In this document: piece after piece, positions 20,221 through 28,393 of the stretch
How positions within the stretch are numbered: position 1 is the stretch's first letter
Layout of the letters: each line of letters begins with the position of its first letter
Assembly: GCF_000516555.1 (NCBI RefSeq)
Contig: NZ_AZSJ01000004.1
Span: 254,537 to 318,536, forward strand
DNA from: Afipia sp. P52-10
GTDB lineage: Bacteria; Pseudomonadota; Alphaproteobacteria; Rhizobiales; Xanthobacteraceae
Reading direction: 5' to 3'
DNA length: 64,000 nucleotides
Position numbers and translations under genes: made by a program
Notes under the pieces: generated by a model
The model's database searches: none
The model's input: only the letters and a program-made list of their open reading frames with translations
Told to the model about the DNA's origin: nothing

Positions 20221-23200
20221 ATGAACATCTCCAAATTCTTTGTCGATCGTCCGATTTTTGCGGGCGTTCTCTCAGTCCTGATCTTTCTGGCCGGCTTGCT
20301 GGCGATGCGGGTCATGCCGATCTCCGAATATCCGGAGGTTTCGCCACCATCGGTCGTGGTGCGTGCGCAGTATCCCGGTGCCAACCCGAAGGTCATCGCC
20401 GAAACCGTCTCGACTCCCATCGAAGAGCAGATCAACGGCGTCGAAGGCATGCTCTACATGAGCAGCCAGGCCACGACCGATGGCCAGATGACGCTGACCG
20501 TCACCTTCAAGCTCGGCGTCGATCCGGACAAGGCGCAGCAGCTCGTTCAAAACCGCGTCTCGCAGGCCGAACCGCGGCTGCCGGAGGAGGTTCGCCGCCT
20601 CGGCATCACCACGGTCAAGAGCTCGCCCAACCTGACCATGGTCGTTCACCTGTTGTCGCCGAACGATCGTTATGATGTCACCTATCTGCGCAACTACGGC
20701 CTGCTGAACGTCAAGGACCGCCTCGCCCGGCTGAACGGCATCGGCCAGGTGCAATTGTTCGGCGGCGGCGATTACTCGATGCGCATCTGGCTCGATCCGC
20801 AGAAGGTTGCCGAGCGCGGCCTGTCCGCCAGCGACGTCGTCCGGGAAATCCGCGCTCAGAACGTGCAGGCCGCCGCCGGCGTGGTCGGCGCATCGCCCGG
20901 CCTTCCCGACACTGACTTGCAACTGTCGATCAACGCCCAAGGCCGGCTGCAGACCGAGGAAGAGTTCGGCGACATCATCGTCAAGGGCGGCACCCAGGGT
21001 GAAGTCACCCGCCTGCGCGATGTCGCCCGTATCGAACTTGGCGCTTCGGAATACGCGTTGCGCTCGCTGCTCGACAACAAGTCGGCGGTCGCGCTCGGCA
21101 TCTTCCAGGCCCCGGGTTCGAACGCGATCCAGATCTCCGACGACGTTCGCCGGACGATGGCAGAAATCCAGAAGAACATGCCGGAAGGCGTGGACTACCG
21201 GATCGTCTATGACCCGACGCAGTTCATCCGCGCCTCGATCGAGGCGGTGGTCCACACGCTGCTCGAAGCCGTCGTGCTGGTGGTGCTGGTGGTGATCCTG
21301 TTCCTGCAGACATGGCGGGCGTCGATCATTCCGCTGCTGGCGGTTCCGGTGTCGATCGTCGGCACGTTCGCGGTCATGTACCTGTTGGGATTCTCCATCA
21401 ATGCCCTCAGCCTGTTCGGTCTCGTGCTCGCGATCGGCATCGTCGTGGACGACGCTATCGTCGTGGTCGAGAACGTCGAGCGCAATATCGAAGAAGGTCT
21501 GTCGCCGCGCGAAGCCACCTATCGCGCCATGCAGGAAGTTTCCGGACCGATCATCGCCATCGCCCTGGTGTTGGTGGCTGTGTTCGTGCCGCTCGCTTTC
21601 ATCACCGGCCTTACCGGCCAGTTCTACAAGCAGTTCGCACTCACCATCGCAATCTCGACAGTGATCTCGGCGATCAACTCCCTCACCCTGTCCCCGGCGA
21701 TGGCGGCGCAGCTTCTGCGGTCGCACGATGCACCGAAGGACGCCCTGACGCGCGCAATGGACAAGGGCTTCGGCTGGTTCTTCAGGGCCTTCAACAAGGG
21801 TTTCAGGAGCGCAGGCATTTCCTACGGCAACAGCGTCCGCGGCGCGATCTCACGCAAGGCGATCATGCTCGGGATCTACGCCGTCGTCCTGGTTGCGACC
21901 TTCGGTCTGTTCAAGGCTGTGCCGGGCGGCTTCGTGCCCGGTCAGGACAAGCAGTATCTGGTCGGCTTCGCGCAACTGCCGGACGGCGCGACGCTGGATC
22001 GGACCGAGGAGGTGATCCGCCGTATGAGCGACATCGCCCTGAAGGAGCCCGGCGTCGAAAGCGCCGTCGCTTTCCCCGGCCTGTCGATCAACGGCTTCAC
22101 CAACAGCGCCAACGCCGGCATCGTGTTCGTGACGCTCAAGCCGTTTGCGGAGCGTCGCTCGCCCGAACTGTCGGGCAACGCGTTGGCACGGACGCTCAAC
22201 GTCAAGTTCGCGTCGATCCAGGAAGCATTCATCGCCATGTTCCCGCCGCCGCCGGTGGAAGGGCTAGGCACGATCGGCGGCTTCAAGCTGCAGATCGAGG
22301 ATCAGGCCGGCCTCGGCTATGACGCGCTGAACGATGCAACCAAGGCCTTCCTCGCCAAGGCCGCGCAAGCACCGGAGCTCGCAGGCCTGTTCTCGAGCTT
22401 CCAGGTCAATGTCCCGCAGCTCTATGCAGACATCGATCGAACCAAGGCGCGGCAGCTCGGCATCCCGGTGACGGACGTGTTCGACACCATGCAGATCTAT
22501 CTCGGATCGCTGTACGTCAACGACTTCAACCGGTTCGGACGCACCTATTCCGTTCGCGTCCAGGCCGACGCTCCGTTCCGCGCTCGGGCCGATGACGTCG
22601 GCCAGCTCAAGGTTCGTTCGGCATCCGGCGAGATGATCCAGCTCTCGGCTCTGTTGCGCGTGAAGGCAAGCGCGGGGCCAGAGCGTGCGATGCGCTACAA
22701 CGGCTTCCTCACGGCGGACGTCAACGGCGGCGCAAGTCCGGGTTACTCGTCGGGCGAAGCCCAGGCAGCGATCCAGCGCGTCGCCGACGAAAGCCTGCCG
22801 AAGGGCTTCAGCTTCGAGTGGACGGATCTGACCTATCAGGAAGTTCTCGCCGGCAACTCGGCCATCATCGTGTTTCCGCTTGCGATCTTGCTGGTGTTTC
22901 TGGTGCTGGCCGCTCAGTACGAAAGCCTCACGCTGCCGCTTGCGATCCTTCTGATCGTGCCGATGGGCCTGTTTGCGGCCATCTTCGGCGTCTGGATCTC
23001 CAATGGAGACAACAACGTGTTCACACAAATCGGTTTGATGGTGCTGGTCGGCCTGTCGGCCAAGAATGCAATCCTAATCGTCGAGTTCGCCCGCGAACTC
23101 GAATTCGCCGGGCGCAAGCCGATCGAGGCTGCGATCGAGGCGAGCCGCTTACGGCTGCGCCCGATTCTGATGACGTCGATGGCGTTCATCATGGGCGTGG

Positions 23201-23418
23201 TGCCGCTGGTCACCTCGACCGGCGCCGGCGCCGAAATGCGACAGGCGATGGGTGTCGCGGTGTTCGCGGGCATGATCGGCGTCACGGCATTCGGCATCTT
23301 CCTGACGCCGGTGTTCTACGTGCTGCTCCGCAAGCTGACCGGCAACCGCCCGCTCAAGCTGCACGGCAGCGTGCCGCACATGCCCCCTGAAGGGGTGAGC
23401 CAGCAGGCGGCAGAGTAA
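20221..23418 (+). CDS. HAE1-family RND efflux pump (MexF/BepE-like)
   Basis: A 1065-residue drug-type RND pump. I prefer the ATG at 20221 (MNISKFFVDRPIFAGVLS), the normal start for this branch, over an in-frame ATG 42 bases earlier; the ribosome site is weak for both. The proton-relay pair is D410-D411 in GIVVDDAIVVVENVERN. The sequence belongs to a different branch of HAE1 from the pump at 1376-4558 (for example GQFYKQFALTIAISTVISA, and GGFVPGQDKQYLVG in the second half). It probably exports aromatic or amphiphilic compounds under LysR control. A strong terminator follows. Confidence 0.94.
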   Translation: MNISKFFVDRPIFAGVLSVLIFLAGLLAMRVMPISEYPEVSPPSVVVRAQYPGANPKVIAETVSTPIEEQINGVEGMLYMSSQATTDGQMTLTVTFKLGVDPDKAQQLVQNRVSQAEPRLPEEVRRLGITTVKSSPNLTMVVHLLSPNDRYDVTYLRNYGLLNVKDRLARLNGIGQVQLFGGGDYSMRIWLDPQKVAERGLSASDVVREIRAQNVQAAAGVVGASPGLPDTDLQLSINAQGRLQTEEEFGDIIVKGGTQGEVTRLRDVARIELGASEYALRSLLDNKSAVALGIFQAPGSNAIQISDDVRRTMAEIQKNMPEGVDYRIVYDPTQFIRASIEAVVHTLLEAVVLVVLVVILFLQTWRASIIPLLAVPVSIVGTFAVMYLLGFSINALSLFGLVLAIGIVVDDAIVVVENVERNIEEGLSPREATYRAMQEVSGPIIAIALVLVAVFVPLAFITGLTGQFYKQFALTIAISTVISAINSLTLSPAMAAQLLRSHDAPKDALTRAMDKGFGWFFRAFNKGFRSAGISYGNSVRGAISRKAIMLGIYAVVLVATFGLFKAVPGGFVPGQDKQYLVGFAQLPDGATLDRTEEVIRRMSDIALKEPGVESAVAFPGLSINGFTNSANAGIVFVTLKPFAERRSPELSGNALARTLNVKFASIQEAFIAMFPPPPVEGLGTIGGFKLQIEDQAGLGYDALNDATKAFLAKAAQAPELAGLFSSFQVNVPQLYADIDRTKARQLGIPVTDVFDTMQIYLGSLYVNDFNRFGRTYSVRVQADAPFRARADDVGQLKVRSASGEMIQLSALLRVKASAGPERAMRYNGFLTADVNGGASPGYSSGEAQAAIQRVADESLPKGFSFEWTDLTYQEVLAGNSAIIVFPLAILLVFLVLAAQYESLTLPLAILLIVPMGLFAAIFGVWISNGDNNVFTQIGLMVLVGLSAKNAILIVEFARELEFAGRKPIEAAIEASRLRLRPILMTSMAFIMGVVPLVTSTGAGAEMRQAMGVAVFAGMIGVTAFGIFLTPVFYVLLRKLTGNRPLKLHGSVPHMPPEGVSQQAAE

Positions 23419-23454
23419 ACCCGGACCAGCCCAAGGAACATTCAGACGAACATC

Positions 23455-23477
23455 GGGCCCTCGCAATGCGAGGGCCC
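23455..23477 (+). terminator. Terminator of the LysR-linked RND operon
   Basis: GGGCCCTCGC-AAT-GCGAGGGCCC is a perfect 10-bp stem with a 3-base loop, followed by TTTGCTTTG, 36 bases after the pump stop codon. Confidence 0.85.
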
Positions 23478-23628
23478 TTTGCTTTGTGCCGCCTCGTAAA
23501 ACGAACCCATCAAACTGGCGAGAAACGTGGTGATCAACCAACAAAGTTGAGTCATGATCGCTCAACGCCTCCGCAAAAACACAACGAGCGGCGAACAACG
23601 AACAAAACGACAATCAGGGAGAGCAGCG

Positions 23629-24642
23629 ATGGATGATCTCGTCGCAGGCAAGCTCACGCCGATTGGCACGTTAGCACGATGCATCATCGGATTCGCAGCG
23701 GCGCTGATCTCTGCAGCGATCGTGGCGACAACAGCATCCGCGCAATCAGCCGACACCTATCCAGAACGCGGCATTCAGATCATTGTGCCCTTCCCGCCTG
23801 GCGGTTCCGTCGACGTTCTCGGCCGAACAATCGCGCAGAAACTAAACGAAGCGTGGGGCAAGCCGGTGGTGGTGGAGAACCGCGCAGGCGCAAGCACCAT
23901 CATCGGCACCACAGCCTTGGCCAAGGCGCCGCCGGATGGCTATACGTTGATGATCGCCGTTTCCAGCCACACAACCAACCCAAGCCTCAGTGCCAAACTA
24001 CCGTTCGATCCGCGGAAGGACTTCGCCTCCGTGTCGCTGCTGGCTCGCGCGCCGGTCGTTCTCTATGCCCATCCTTCGTTTCCGCCCAACAACCTGAAGG
24101 AACTGGTGGCCTACGCCAAGACCCAGGATAAGGGACTGAACTTCGCCTCCGCCGGCGTCGGCACTATGACCCATCTCACCGCAGAGCAGTTCAAAGCCAC
24201 GGCAAAGGTGGAAATGACACACATCATCTATCGTGGCGGCACGCCCGCAATGAACGATCTGATCGCCGGGCATCTGCCGATGCAGTTCGGCACCGTCGGT
24301 CAAGCGCTGCCACAGTACAAAGCCGGCGCCTTGAAGGCGCTCGCCGTCTCGTCCGAGACACGATACCCCTCGATTCCGGAAGTCCCGACATTCAAGGAAC
24401 AGGGCTTCGATGTGGTGACGACCGAATGGTTCGGCCTGCTCGCTCCGGCAGGCACACCGAACCCCATCATCGACAAACTGAATGCCGAAATGAAGCGCAT
24501 CCTGAAATCTCCCGATCTCGGTGAGCGCTTGACGGCGATCGAGCTTGCGACGTCGACGCCGGCCGAGCTGGATGCCTTCATCCTGGCGGAGACAAACCGT
24601 TGGTCCCCACTGATCAAGAGCCTAAAATTGACGATCGAATAG
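23629..24642 (+). CDS. Bug-family periplasmic solute receptor
   Basis: The ATG at 23629 follows GGGAGAG by 6 bases and gives 337 residues. A signal peptide ends near ATTASA, and the mature protein starts QSADTYPERGIQIIVPFPPG. Family hallmarks are GGSVDVLGRTIAQKL, VVENRAGASTIIGTTALAKA, PDGYTLM and TEWFGLLAPAGTP. These receptors bind carboxylates and usually feed tripartite tricarboxylate transporters, yet no TctA/TctB genes are near, as is common for this expanded family. Ligand unknown. It is intact, unlike its relative at 14105-15077. Confidence 0.92.
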   Translation: MDDLVAGKLTPIGTLARCIIGFAAALISAAIVATTASAQSADTYPERGIQIIVPFPPGGSVDVLGRTIAQKLNEAWGKPVVVENRAGASTIIGTTALAKAPPDGYTLMIAVSSHTTNPSLSAKLPFDPRKDFASVSLLARAPVVLYAHPSFPPNNLKELVAYAKTQDKGLNFASAGVGTMTHLTAEQFKATAKVEMTHIIYRGGTPAMNDLIAGHLPMQFGTVGQALPQYKAGALKALAVSSETRYPSIPEVPTFKEQGFDVVTTEWFGLLAPAGTPNPIIDKLNAEMKRILKSPDLGERLTAIELATSTPAELDAFILAETNRWSPLIKSLKLTIE

Positions 24643-24692
24643 GTCACGCTGGCACTTTCGTGTTTGATTTGCCGCGCAGACGCTGAAATTAT

Positions 24693-24719
24693 CCTCCCCG
24701 ACAGAAACATATCGGGAGG
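24693..24719 (+). promoter_or_regulatory. Hairpin covering the ribosome-binding site of the DUF1993 gene
   Basis: CCTCCCCGA (24693-24701) can pair, with one bulged base, with TCGGGAGG (24712-24719). The second arm is part of the very strong GGGAGGGGG ribosome-binding site, 1-4 bases before the ATG at 24724. The fold would hide that site, suggesting translational control or an RNA-thermometer-like element. It could also be a terminator remnant for the preceding gene. Confidence 0.35.
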
Positions 24720-24723
24720 GGGC

Positions 24724-25242
24724 ATGGCCTTTTCACTCTACGACGCCAGCGTGGCGAATTACCTTCAGACCTTGGGCGCGGTCAGCGTGGTGCTCGACCG
24801 CGGCCTCACCTATTTCCGCGAGAACAATGTCGATCCGGAGCAGATCGTCGAAACCCGCCTCGCGCCTGACATGCTGCCGTTTCGATTTCAGATCATCTCG
24901 GTGGCCCATCATTCGCGCGGTGCTATCGAAGCCGCGAAGAACGGTGTCTTCACGCCGCCGACGATGAACCAACTCGACTACGCGGGTTTGCAGGCGCTCG
25001 TCACCGACACGGAGAAAGAGCTGTCCAACCTCTCGCGCGATGCGGTCAATGCGCTTGAAGGGCGTGACATGGTGTTCAAGATGGGAGACCGCACGCTGCC
25101 ATTCACGGCGGAGAACTTCCTGATGTCGTTCTCGCTGCCGAACTTTTACTTCCACGCCGCAACGACTTACGACATCCTGCGCTTGAAAGGCGTGCCGCTC
25201 GGCAAGCGGTATTATATGGGCAGGCTCAGAATGAAGAGCTAG
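24724..25242 (+). CDS. DUF1993 family protein
   Basis: The start at ATG 24724 follows GGGAGGGGG. The 172-residue product begins MAFSLYDASVANYLQTLGAV and matches the small helical DUF1993 family. It has the characteristic RLAPDMLPFRFQI and SLPNFYFHAATTYDILR segments, the latter near the C-terminus. Members resemble DinB-type four-helix bundles, often with metal-binding His residues; here H145 in FYFHAATTYDI is a candidate. Cytoplasmic, function unknown. It stands alone between a receptor gene and a convergent GST gene. Confidence 0.85.
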   Translation: MAFSLYDASVANYLQTLGAVSVVLDRGLTYFRENNVDPEQIVETRLAPDMLPFRFQIISVAHHSRGAIEAAKNGVFTPPTMNQLDYAGLQALVTDTEKELSNLSRDAVNALEGRDMVFKMGDRTLPFTAENFLMSFSLPNFYFHAATTYDILRLKGVPLGKRYYMGRLRMKS

Positions 25243-25254
25243 CGCCGCTCAGAG

Positions 25255-25288
25255 CCCGCGCCTCGGCAGCAATCTCGCCGGGCGCGGG
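25255..25288. terminator. Hairpin between convergent DUF1993 and GST genes
   Basis: An 8-bp outer stem (CCCGCGCC at 25255-25262 with GGCGCGGG at 25281-25288) plus an inner CGGC/GCCG pair, sited between the two stop codons. There is no strong T-run, so it is only a probable terminator. Confidence 0.5.
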
Positions 25289-25303
25289 TGCAAATCACAC
25301 GGC

Positions 25304-25921
25304 TTAGTAGACATCGGCGAATTCAGTCGCCTTCATCGAGGGCCGGCCAGCCATAGCCGCGTGCCAGGCCGCCAGCTTGGCCCGTCCTTGCCGCCAGTTA
25401 TCCGCCGCAAAACGGAAGTCGAGATGTGACAAGCCCGAGGCGATTGCGATATCGCCGATATCGACCGTATCGGCAGGCGGTGGCGGTGCTTCGCGCTCAA
25501 GACAATCCAAGGTCGTCTTGATCTTGAGCTGGTGTGTCGACAAATGTGGCTCGGATCGCAGCCCTTCGGCGCGAGCGCGTTCGCCAAGCAGCAACACGAT
25601 CACTTCCATCAGGCCATCACCCAGCGCCTGACGTCGCAGCGCCTCCCAGCGCCGAGCCGGGTCGGACGGAAACAGCGTCTTCTTCCCATAAACCTGGTCG
25701 AGGAATTCGCAGATCACCCGCGAGTCGTAGATCGCAGAACCGTCGTCGCGGATCAACGTCGGGATCTTGTTCAGCGGATTGATCGCCATCACCTCCGCAT
25801 TCGGATTGTTGGCAGACACCACGACCCGCTGGGTCTCGATACGATCAGCGACGCCAATCTCATGGACGGCGACCATCACCTTGCGGACGAACGGCGACCG
25901 TGACGACCAAAACAGCTTCAT
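25304..25921 (-). CDS. Glutathione S-transferase family protein
   Basis: The ATG at 25921 follows GGGGAGG by 5 bases and gives 205 residues starting MKLFWSSRSPFVRKVMVAVH. An N-terminal thioredoxin-like GST domain (Ser in SRSPFVRKV as the likely thiol-activating residue; NPLNKIPTL with the cis-Pro; DSRVICEFLD for the glutathione gamma-glutamyl contact) is followed by an all-helical C-terminal domain. Cytoplasmic detoxification or isomerase activity is possible; the substrate is unknown. It lies 194 bp downstream of the copper operon on the same strand and may be read through from it. Confidence 0.9.
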   Translation of the reverse strand: MKLFWSSRSPFVRKVMVAVHEIGVADRIETQRVVVSANNPNAEVMAINPLNKIPTLIRDDGSAIYDSRVICEFLDQVYGKKTLFPSDPARRWEALRRQALGDGLMEVIVLLLGERARAEGLRSEPHLSTHQLKIKTTLDCLEREAPPPPADTVDIGDIAIASGLSHLDFRFAADNWRQGRAKLAAWHAAMAGRPSMKATEFADVY

Positions 25922-26115
25922 TATGCCTCCCCTCGTTCGCGGCCTGGAAAAACACCGGGCCGCGAACACCTCGCTTCGTGTAGGTCATGCTTTAGCACGA
26001 TCGGTACCGCCGGATCGATCATGGAAAACAGGCTGCCTGTTCGCATCCGCCTCCCATGTTCCGCACAGCGCAACAAACCGCGGCAAACGATCCGGCTTCC
26101 GGTTCAAAGCCTCTC

Positions 26116-26445
26116 TCATCGGCCTTTCTTCTTCTGGGTAGTGCCCTCCCCCGGCTCGATACGGGTGACCGTGATCTGACCATTGACACGGTCGGCCTCG
26201 AACTTGATCCGCTGCCCGACCTTCAATCCCTTCAACATCTCCGGATCCTTGACGCGGAACACCATCTTCATGGCGTCCATATCGAGATTCTTGATCGGGC
26301 CGTGGTTCAAGGTGATCTTCGCCGCGGCCTGATCGATCTTTTCAACGGAGCCGTCGACCAGCACGGTTTGCGCAGATGCGCCGGCGGACGCGAACACGCT
26401 TGCAGCAAGAGACGACAACACAACGAGAACGATACGACGTTTCAT
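26116..26445 (-). CDS. CusF-like periplasmic copper-binding protein with Trp-to-Met change
   Basis: 109 residues with a signal peptide ending ASAGASA. The small OB-like barrel carries the CusF copper loop as NHGPIKNLDMDAMKMVF: His48, Met59 and Met61 match the CusF His-Met-Met ligands. The Trp that caps Cu(I) in E. coli CusF is replaced by Met56. The C-terminus is Lys/Arg-rich (TTQKKKGR). It is the last gene of the copper operon, 46 bp after the cupredoxin gene. It should bind Cu(I) or Ag(I) in the periplasm; with no CusBA pump nearby, delivery to the multicopper oxidase or simple buffering is more likely. Confidence 0.85.
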   Translation of the reverse strand: MKRRIVLVVLSSLAASVFASAGASAQTVLVDGSVEKIDQAAAKITLNHGPIKNLDMDAMKMVFRVKDPEMLKGLKVGQRIKFEADRVNGQITVTRIEPGEGTTQKKKGR

Positions 26446-26491
26446 GTCTTATCCTTTTCTATGTCCTATGATGTTTGATGAAGACCACACG

Positions 26492-26989
26492 TCACTTGAC
26501 GATGACGACGCCGACCATCCCCGCCTCACGATGACCCGGGATCAGGCAGCCGTATTCGAACTCGCCAGCCTTGGTGAATTTCCACACCAGCTCATCCGAC
26601 TTCTTCGATTGGACGCGCTTGGCATTCGGATCGTCGTGCTCCATATCCGGATTCTTTTTCATCGCCTCAGCATGTTTGAGATTTTCGGCTGCCGTTGCGA
26701 GCACGAATTCGTGCTCGATGTCGCCGTTGTTGCGCAGCACGAACTTGACCTGCTCACCCTTCTTCAGCTCGAGCCGGTCTGGCACGAACAGCATTTTCCC
26801 ATCCGCTTCGCGCATCACCACCTGGACGATGCGCGCCGTCCGCTTCGGATCACCAGGCTCGCCTGCGGAAAAGGTGGCATGGCCGTGGCGGTGACCAGCA
26901 GACCCAGATCCGGTAGGCCCAGGTCCGGCGATCACAGCAACCGTGCTCAACAGATAAGCGCCAATCGCGATGGATAGGCTCATTTTCAT
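26492..26989 (-). CDS. Periplasmic cupredoxin (CopI-like)
   Basis: 165 residues with a signal peptide, then a His-rich linker (AGHRHGHATF). A plastocyanin-like fold follows, with the type 1 copper ligands His93 (GDIEHEFVL), Cys148, His153 and Met158 (EYGCLIPGHREAGMVG). A Met/His/Asp-rich insert (KKNPDMEHDDPNAKR) sits between the first and second ligand regions. This matches the CopI-type cupredoxins of copper-resistance clusters. It lies 12 bp after the multicopper oxidase gene. It may store or oxidise periplasmic copper or pass electrons to the oxidase. Confidence 0.85.
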   Translation of the reverse strand: MKMSLSIAIGAYLLSTVAVIAGPGPTGSGSAGHRHGHATFSAGEPGDPKRTARIVQVVMREADGKMLFVPDRLELKKGEQVKFVLRNNGDIEHEFVLATAAENLKHAEAMKKNPDMEHDDPNAKRVQSKKSDELVWKFTKAGEFEYGCLIPGHREAGMVGVVIVK

Positions 26990-27001
26990 CGGTCATTCCT
27001 C

Positions 27002-28381
27002 TTAGTGGTGATGCTGGTGATTGCCCTTTGGCTTCATCACGTTGATTTCGATGCTCTTGTCTTTGCCTTGCTCGCTCTTGCGCACAGGCGCAGCAGCGGG
27101 GCTGTCGATTTCATAGGCGACCGTCCCCGGCGGATGCTTGAACCATCCAGGATCGGCATAGTCGTTGCGTGCCAATCCTTCGCGCACCTTCATCACCGTG
27201 AACATGCCGCCCATCTCCAGCGGACCGAACTGACCGAACCCGGTCATCATCGGCAACGTGTTGTCCGGCAGCGGCATCTCCATATCGCCCATATCCGCCA
27301 TGCCGGCGCTGCCCATCGCCATGTAGTCCGGAGCAAGCTTCTTGACCGAACGCACGAGGTCCCGTTTCTGCACGCCGATGAAATTGCGGATGTCATGTCC
27401 CATCGCGTTCATCGCATGGTGCGACTTGTGACAATGCAACGCCCAGTCGCCTGCATCGGTCGCGACAAACTCGTATGCCCGCATCGCGCCGACGGGGATA
27501 TCAATCGTTACCTCGGGCCAACGCGCCTCCGGCCGGACCCAGCCGCCATCGGTGCATGTGACTTCGAAATGATAACCATGCATATGGATCGGGTGGTTCG
27601 TCATCGTCAGATTGCCGACACGCACCCGCACACGGTCGTTCTTTGCCGCAACGAGATGGTCTATTCCGGGAAAGACGCGCGTATTGAATGTCCACATGTT
27701 GAAATCGGTCATCTCGGCAACCTTCGGGACGTAGGTGCCGGGGTCGATATCGTAGGCACTGAGCAGGAAGACGAAATCCCGATCGACGCGCATGAAGGCC
27801 GGATCCTTCGGATGAACGACGAAGAAGCCCATCATACCCATCGCCATCTGCACCATTTCGTCGGCGTGCGGGTGATACATGAACGTACCACTCTTGCGCA
27901 GCTCGAACTCATACACGAACGTCTTGCCGGGCTTGATGTGCGGCTGGGTCAATCCGCCGACGCCGTCCATTCCGTTCGGCAACAGCATGCCGTGCCAGTG
28001 AATGGTCGTGTGCTCGGGCAATCTGTTGGTGACGAAGATGCGCACCTTGTCGCCCTCCACGGCCTCGATCGTCGGACCGGGAGACTGACCATTGTAGCCC
28101 CACAAATGCGCCTTCATGCCAGGCGCCATCTCCCGCACCACGGGTTCGGCGACGAGATGGAATTCCTTCCAGTCGCCGTTCATTCGCCAGGGCAACGTCC
28201 AGCCGTTCAGCGTCACCACCGGCTGATAGTCAGGTCCCGTGGTCGGCACCAAGGGCGGCTGCATCGTGTTGGTTGTCGTCGTCGGCGCCTCCGGAATGCT
28301 GGCCGCCTGTACACGTCCGCTGACGGCGGATGCACCAGCGAGCAGCGCCGCAGACCCCAATAACCCGCGTCGAGACATCAT
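27002..28381 (-). CDS. Periplasmic multicopper oxidase (CopA/CueO-like), Tat-exported
   Basis: 459 residues. The N-terminus MMSRRGLLGSAALLAGAS is a Tat-type signal, expected for an enzyme loaded with copper before export. Copper motifs are HWHG (128-131), HPH (170-172), HPIHMHG and the type 1/3 block HCHKSHHAMNAM. Met-rich stretches near the C-terminus (MAMGSAGMADMGDMEMP) and a terminal HHH tail are additional copper-binding features. It should oxidise Cu(I) to the less toxic Cu(II), possibly with phenolic or metal substrates. AAGGAG lies 7 bases before the ATG. It is flanked at 12-bp spacing by the TolC-like and cupredoxin genes. Confidence 0.93.
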   Translation of the reverse strand: MMSRRGLLGSAALLAGASAVSGRVQAASIPEAPTTTTNTMQPPLVPTTGPDYQPVVTLNGWTLPWRMNGDWKEFHLVAEPVVREMAPGMKAHLWGYNGQSPGPTIEAVEGDKVRIFVTNRLPEHTTIHWHGMLLPNGMDGVGGLTQPHIKPGKTFVYEFELRKSGTFMYHPHADEMVQMAMGMMGFFVVHPKDPAFMRVDRDFVFLLSAYDIDPGTYVPKVAEMTDFNMWTFNTRVFPGIDHLVAAKNDRVRVRVGNLTMTNHPIHMHGYHFEVTCTDGGWVRPEARWPEVTIDIPVGAMRAYEFVATDAGDWALHCHKSHHAMNAMGHDIRNFIGVQKRDLVRSVKKLAPDYMAMGSAGMADMGDMEMPLPDNTLPMMTGFGQFGPLEMGGMFTVMKVREGLARNDYADPGWFKHPPGTVAYEIDSPAAAPVRKSEQGKDKSIEINVMKPKGNHQHHH

Positions 28382-28393
28382 CTGCCTTCTCCT

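Noticed and set aside
20272-21726. Long open frame (484 codons) antisense to the RND pump at 20221-23418
   Set aside because: High-GC coding shadow: His/Asp/Arg-rich composition, no domain, lies wholly inside a certain gene on the other strand.
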